NCBI GenBank assembly: GCA_018823175.1
Contig: JAHJIY010000043.1
Coordinates: forward strand, 62,001 to 126,000
Source: Pseudomonadota bacterium
GTDB taxonomy: Bacteria; Desulfobacterota; Desulfobulbia; Desulfobulbales; JAHJIY01
Length of the DNA: 64,000 nucleotides
Direction: 5' to 3'
In this document: positions 60,328 through 64,000 of the stretch, piece after piece
Layout: every line of letters begins with the position of its first letter
Numbering within the stretch: the first letter of the stretch is position 1
Notes under the pieces: generated by a model
What the model was told of the DNA's origin: nothing
Database searches by the model: none
The model's input: the letters and a program-made list of their open reading frames with translations, nothing else
Made by a program: the position numbers and the translations under genes

Positions 60328-61024
60328 ATAAATGCGGTTTATTCATTTTCCTATTTTGTTGAAAGGCGGAGGCTGGATTATTCTCGGCCAGCAGGTGGTA
60401 AAATTCCTCGCCCGGAATTTCCCTGGCTCCCAGGCTGATCAGGTGCGGGGTATTCACCTGACAATCAATGCAGGTGAATCCCCATGATTCCAGTTTGTTG
60501 ACCAAGGCGGCAAGCGCCACTTTGGAGCTGTCGGTCACCCGGCTGAACATGGATTCCCCAAAAAAGATCTTGCCAATTGACACCCCGTACAGGCCGCCGA
60601 CCAGTTTGTCGTCTTGCCAGGATTCTACCGAGTGGGCATGGCCAAGATCGTGCAAACGGCAATAGGCCGTAATCATTTCCTGATCGATCCAGGTCCCTTC
60701 CCGGCCGGCTGCCCTTATTTCACTGCAGGCCGTAATAACTTCCCGGAAAGATCGGTTAAAGGTGGTTTGAAATTTGTTTTGCCGGATTGAACGGGCAAGT
60801 CTTTTGGATACTTTAAGTTCATCCGGAAACAATACCAGTCTCGGGTCGGGCGCCCACCACAAGATCGGTTCGCCTGGTGAGTACCAGGGGAAAATCCCCT
60901 GACTGTAGGCCAACAGGAGGCGTTCCACGGATAAGTCGCCGCCTACTGCCAGCAGGCCGTCATCTCTGGCCAGCTGGGGGGGAGGGAAAAGTAATGTCTC
61001 TTCAAGTTGAAACACCGGCATCAT
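60326..61024 (-). CDS. aat: leucyl/phenylalanyl-tRNA-protein transferase
   Basis: A 232-residue enzyme that adds Leu or Phe from tRNA to N-terminal Lys or Arg of proteins, marking them for Clp degradation. The family pattern is clear: FPPPQLARDDGLLAVGGDLS, GIFPWYSPGEPILWWAPDPR, TWIDQEMITAYCRLHDLGHAHSVE, GLYGVSIGKIFFGESMFS and CIDCQVNTPHLISLGAREI. The start lies directly after the stop of the lipoprotein gene, so they share a transcript. Confidence 0.95.
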   Translation of the reverse strand: MMPVFQLEETLLFPPPQLARDDGLLAVGGDLSVERLLLAYSQGIFPWYSPGEPILWWAPDPRLVLFPDELKVSKRLARSIRQNKFQTTFNRSFREVITACSEIRAAGREGTWIDQEMITAYCRLHDLGHAHSVESWQDDKLVGGLYGVSIGKIFFGESMFSRVTDSSKVALAALVNKLESWGFTCIDCQVNTPHLISLGAREIPGEEFYHLLAENNPASAFQQNRKMNKPHL

Positions 61025-62161
61025 TTAGAACTTTTCTTCGTAGTCCTTGTTTTGGGCAATAACATCTCTGGTCTTTTGCTGTTTTTCAAGCAGGGTTGTA
61101 TTGTCTCCGACATAGACGCCAAAGACCTTGAGGGTCGCTTCAATTTTGAGGTCTTCATCAATAATTCTTCGGAAGGCGTTCTGGTGTTTTTGTTTTTCTT
61201 TGCCGTTTTCCCAGAAGAATTGATTGCTCGTGCTGAAAGCGGCAAATTCGTTTGAAATCTTTTGTCTTAAGCCGAAATATATTTCGAATTGGGCTCTGGT
61301 CTCTTTTGCCTGTCGGGTGATGATGTCGGTCAATTCGGCGATTTTGTTCTTCAGTTGAATTATATTCTGCTGGTGCTTTTCCTCATGGCCTGTAGTAAGG
61401 GTAGCGCTACGTAATTGGGAAAGGTCGGCTTCCATTTTTGAGCTTTCCATGTAATTGGATTGGATGATGCCAGTCATCTTCTCGATCTGTTTGGCCAGGT
61501 TTTTAGCTTCATCGGAGAGGGTTTGATAAACTGGAGGACGGGGAAAGTTGTAACCGAAATCTATTTTGGTAATTTGGGCCGGGTTTTCAAGGTTGTTGCC
61601 GGTGCCCGGTTTAATTAATGTTCCTTCGAACCCGATAAAATTTCCTTCCGAAGTCCTGAATTTCCCGCCGTTAATTACCAGATATTGTACCTCCCCTTCT
61701 GGTGAGGTGAGGATATAAATAAACTCAAAAGTACTATCGGCCCTGCCGATATTGTCGAAAGCGATAATCTGCCATCTGTCTTGGTTTATTTCGGTATATC
61801 CTGTGCTGTAATCAATTTTGTCGGTGTATAGATTGATGATCAATGAAGGATCTTTAAGGGCGTAACCCTTAAGGGAAAGAGTTGGCGGTGGGATATTGGC
61901 TTTATCCAGTGCCGGCCGGGCTTTGCGTGGTATGAACTCAAGTTGTGCAGAATCGGCTTTTGCCCGGCTGTTCTCGGCTAATCTGGAAAGGGTATTGCTG
62001 TCAACCAATGGGAGGCCGGTGCTGTTTTGAGCGTAAAAGATCGTGTTGATCGAACTGCATCCGGTCAGTAGAAGGAATGCAACCAGATGCAGGGCCAGGC
62101 TTTGTATTGTGGTTAGCGTGTTACTGCTATGATTGTAAGAAAAAGGGATCATATTTATCAT
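61025..62161 (-). CDS. lipoprotein with coiled coil, unknown function
   Basis: A 378-residue exported lipoprotein. The signal peptide ends in a lipobox (LLTGC, Cys35). The mature part has a beta-rich section (about 75-200, with an SLKGYALKDPSLIINLYTDKIDY segment) and a long helical part (about 220-330, KQIEKMTGI to QAKETRAQFEIYFGLR) that looks like a coiled coil. No known family was recognised. It precedes aat by no spacing (stop at 61025, start at 61024). The distant end has a WENGKEKQKH segment and ends EEKF. Role possibly in the cell envelope; this is inference. Confidence 0.7.
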   Translation of the reverse strand: MINMIPFSYNHSSNTLTTIQSLALHLVAFLLLTGCSSINTIFYAQNSTGLPLVDSNTLSRLAENSRAKADSAQLEFIPRKARPALDKANIPPPTLSLKGYALKDPSLIINLYTDKIDYSTGYTEINQDRWQIIAFDNIGRADSTFEFIYILTSPEGEVQYLVINGGKFRTSEGNFIGFEGTLIKPGTGNNLENPAQITKIDFGYNFPRPPVYQTLSDEAKNLAKQIEKMTGIIQSNYMESSKMEADLSQLRSATLTTGHEEKHQQNIIQLKNKIAELTDIITRQAKETRAQFEIYFGLRQKISNEFAAFSTSNQFFWENGKEKQKHQNAFRRIIDEDLKIEATLKVFGVYVGDNTTLLEKQQKTRDVIAQNKDYEEKF

Positions 62162-62290
62162 TTTATCCAGGATTTTTTATTGAGGGAGTCTGTCCTCTCG
62201 AAACATTAATAACATTAAATCAGGGATTATTCACACTAAGCCTGAAAATTTGGATACTGAATGTTCATTGAACCAAGGCATTTTTCCTTT

Positions 62291-62460
62291 AATTCGTGCC
62301 TGTCCATAAACGGGCTTTTTCTCTGATAACTTTGGTGCGGCGTTCTTTGAAAGTGCTCGCGGATAGAAGTCCGCTGAGTTTATAACAGTCAGGGTGCTTT
62401 TCAAAATCCGGGCTCCTTGTTCTCGAACAAAAATCTTCAGTTATGGACAGACACTAACTT
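62291..62460. mobile_element. MITE-like element with 20-bp imperfect terminal repeats
   Basis: AATTCGTGCCTGTCCATAA (from 62291) and TTATGGACAGACACTAACTT (to 62460) are near-complementary ends (14-bp core GTGCCTGTCCATAA versus GTGTCTGTCCATAA with one mismatch). The 170-base element holds no gene but has internal hairpins. No clear target-site duplication was found. Copies elsewhere in the window were not seen. Confidence 0.5.
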
Positions 62461-62480
62461 AGGGTCGGCAAAAAGTTGCG

Positions 62481-63935
62481 CTAATCAAGTTCACATGCTC
62501 TGCCCTTGAGGTTGAAGAAAAAGGAAAGTGCCTTGCGGACCTTGTTGGAAAAGAGCTTTCGGGAGAGGAAGGCGCCTGCGACCCGTTTATTGATCTCGCC
62601 CAGGGTCGGATAAGGATGTACCGAGGAGGCCAGGGTGGAAAGCCTGGTCTTTCCGTTCATAACTGCCACCCATTCGTTTAATAATTCGCCGGCATGGGGC
62701 CCAAGGATCTGGATGCCGATCGGGCGCTCTTTTTCGTTGAGCAGCAGTTTGATCCGGCCGACCTGTTCGCCTTCTGCCAGACTGCGGTCATTGTCCTTGA
62801 ACTCTTCCGTCCATAATGAATATTTGATATTGGTTGTGTCGGCGGCTTTTTCGTTGATGCCGATGGAGGCAAGTTCCGGATCGGTATAAGTACACCAGGG
62901 CAGCAAGGTGTAATTGACCTTGCGTGGGAGATGAAAGATGGCGTTACTTAGTACGATGCCGCCTTCATAGCCTGCGGCATGGGTGAATTGAAATGCACCG
63001 TTGACATCGCCTGCCGCATAGATATGCTTTTGGGTTGTGCGCAGACGGTTGTCGACCTTGATTCCCTTATGGTCAAATTCTACTCCGATTTCTGTTAGGC
63101 CAAGTCCTTCGACATTTGGGGTGCGGCCCAGGGCGATCAGTAGCTCTTCGGCTTCAAGAGAGATGGTTTGTCCGTCTTTTGTTTTTATGGCTAGTTTTTT
63201 GAGCGCCCCTTTTTCAGAAGCGCTGATGAGCGAAGTGTCCAGGTAAAATTTGATTCCCTCATCGGCAAGGACCTGCATGGTAATGTCAGCCAGGTCCTTG
63301 TCTTCCTTGCTCAGGATCTGGCCGCTGCGCTGCACAACTTGGACTTTGGTGCCCAGTCGGTTAAAGGCCTGGGCCATTTCGATCGCGATGGGGCCGGCGC
63401 CGATCACGATCATCGATGCCGGTAGGCGGTCAAGGTAGAAAAGTTCTTTGTTGGTCAGATAAGAGACCTGGTCGAGACCAGCAATTGGTGGGGTAGCCGG
63501 CGAAGAGCCGGTGGCGATCAGCCATTTTTTCGCGGTCCGTTTTTGACCGTTAACCTTGATCGTGTGTTCGTCGGTAAACATGGCCGGGCCAAATTCGACT
63601 TTGGCCCCAAGCTTACAGAATCTTTCGACCGAGTCGTGGCGCTGGATGGTGTCGATTACTGATTTGATCCGGGCCGCGACCGGTTTGAAGTCCACGATTG
63701 GCAGGTCAATAATCGGCAGGCCGTAGCGCTGGCTGTTTCTGATCTGATGATAAACGGTGGCAGTTTTGATCAGGGTTTTGCTGGGAACGCATCCGTAATG
63801 GAGGCAGTCTCCGCCCAGTTGTTCTTCCTTCTCGACCAGGAGTGTTTTGGCGCCCAATTGGGCAGCGCCGGCGGCCACGGTCAGACCTGCGGCGCCACCC
63901 CCGATTATTCCGAGGTCATATTCGAATTCAGCCAT
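62481..63935 (-). CDS. FAD-dependent pyridine nucleotide-disulfide oxidoreductase (MerA/Lpd-like)
   Basis: A 484-residue flavoenzyme. FAD binding GIIGGGAAGLTVAAG and the redox pair Cys44/Cys49 in GGDCLHYGCVPSK are typical of dihydrolipoyl dehydrogenase and mercuric reductase. NAD(P) binding (IVIGAGPIAIEMAQAF) and a dimer interface follow. At the C-terminus HPYPTLGE (around residue 440) has Tyr where dihydrolipoyl dehydrogenase has the catalytic His. There is no N-terminal HMA domain and no lipoyl or mercury operon. It may be a thiol reductase of unknown substrate. AAAAGG lies before the start. It extends close to the window end. Confidence 0.9.
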   Translation of the reverse strand: MAEFEYDLGIIGGGAAGLTVAAGAAQLGAKTLLVEKEEQLGGDCLHYGCVPSKTLIKTATVYHQIRNSQRYGLPIIDLPIVDFKPVAARIKSVIDTIQRHDSVERFCKLGAKVEFGPAMFTDEHTIKVNGQKRTAKKWLIATGSSPATPPIAGLDQVSYLTNKELFYLDRLPASMIVIGAGPIAIEMAQAFNRLGTKVQVVQRSGQILSKEDKDLADITMQVLADEGIKFYLDTSLISASEKGALKKLAIKTKDGQTISLEAEELLIALGRTPNVEGLGLTEIGVEFDHKGIKVDNRLRTTQKHIYAAGDVNGAFQFTHAAGYEGGIVLSNAIFHLPRKVNYTLLPWCTYTDPELASIGINEKAADTTNIKYSLWTEEFKDNDRSLAEGEQVGRIKLLLNEKERPIGIQILGPHAGELLNEWVAVMNGKTRLSTLASSVHPYPTLGEINKRVAGAFLSRKLFSNKVRKALSFFFNLKGRACELD

Positions 63936-64000
63936 GAGTTTTTCCTTTTAGGGATTATTAATTTCAATAGAGCCTCTTGCAAAATACAAATCGATTACGA

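Noticed and set aside
1-64000. Sigma-54 promoters and further GEMM aptamers
   Set aside because: Scans by eye for TGGCAC-N5-TTGC on both strands and for a second GGCAAACC / GACGCAAAGCC pair found no convincing match.

Overview
The window looks like a chromosomal segment of an anaerobic or microaerophilic Deltaproteobacterium (Desulfobacterota), probably near Desulfobulbales or Desulfuromonadales. The signs are a c-di-GMP-I (GEMM) riboswitch, dense two-component and HD-GYP signalling, a three-gene split glutamate synthase rich in iron-sulfur motifs, a three-subunit transhydrogenase, CXXCH proteins including a chemoreceptor, and an Acr3-type arsenic operon. The placement is inference from gene content. 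No rRNA, phage, plasmid or complete transposon was seen. There is one tRNA (Lys, CTT).

Layout. 0.1-8.2 kb: a zinc-ribbon protein, two small secreted proteins (one behind a full promoter / c-di-GMP riboswitch / terminator leader), a DUF3999-DUF2339 membrane pair, a glycosyltransferase and a small CXXCH protein. 8.3-14.3 kb: a MarR-HlyD-RND-TolC efflux operon with an operator-like promoter. 14.4-16.8 kb: TPR, PH-like and dCache proteins. 17.1-24.5 kb: a six-gene minus-strand operon of two sensor kinases, two REC-HD-GYP proteins, an HDOD protein and a REC-PAS protein. 24.7-33.3 kb: housekeeping and small genes (RluA-type synthase, small Cys-rich proteins, TlpA-like thioredoxin, hemerythrin-PAS protein, PfkB kinase, WYL regulator, CNBD protein, AI-2E-type permease). 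33.6-41.2 kb: a chemoreceptor with a CXXCH motif, a PhnD-like lipoprotein with a hybrid kinase, and a NarL-type kinase/regulator pair. 41.5-45.8 kb: an unknown protein followed by a multi-hairpin 3' element, a Bpt-type aminoacyltransferase, a Ser/Thr kinase and a HAMP protein with no output domain. 46.3-51.2 kb: an arsenic operon (arsR, TrmO-like, ArsP-like permease, two thioredoxin-fold proteins, CcdA, Acr3). 51.4-60.3 kb: a 57-residue membrane protein, the split glutamate synthase, and divergently the transhydrogenase. 60.3-64 kb: Aat, a lipoprotein, a MITE-like element and a Lpd/MerA-like flavoprotein.

How it fits together. Much of the window senses and relays signals. Two HD-GYP proteins would lower c-di-GMP, and a c-di-GMP riboswitch in the same window would read it. 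Periplasmic sensing is represented by the PhnD-like lipoprotein with its kinase, a heme-type chemoreceptor, a dCache protein and the HAMP protein. Metabolism centres on NADPH and nitrogen: transhydrogenase supplies NADPH and the divergent glutamate synthase consumes reductant. The arsenic operon couples efflux to a membrane thiol-redox relay.

Besides the genes, the window carries several non-coding structures: a dispersed hairpin repeat (three fuller copies and some related tails), a tandem 83-bp palindromic repeat at 33.3-33.6 kb, a 15-bp inverted repeat enclosing three small hairpins at 42.4 kb, and the MITE-like element at 62.3-62.5 kb. All alignments and folds here were made by eye.
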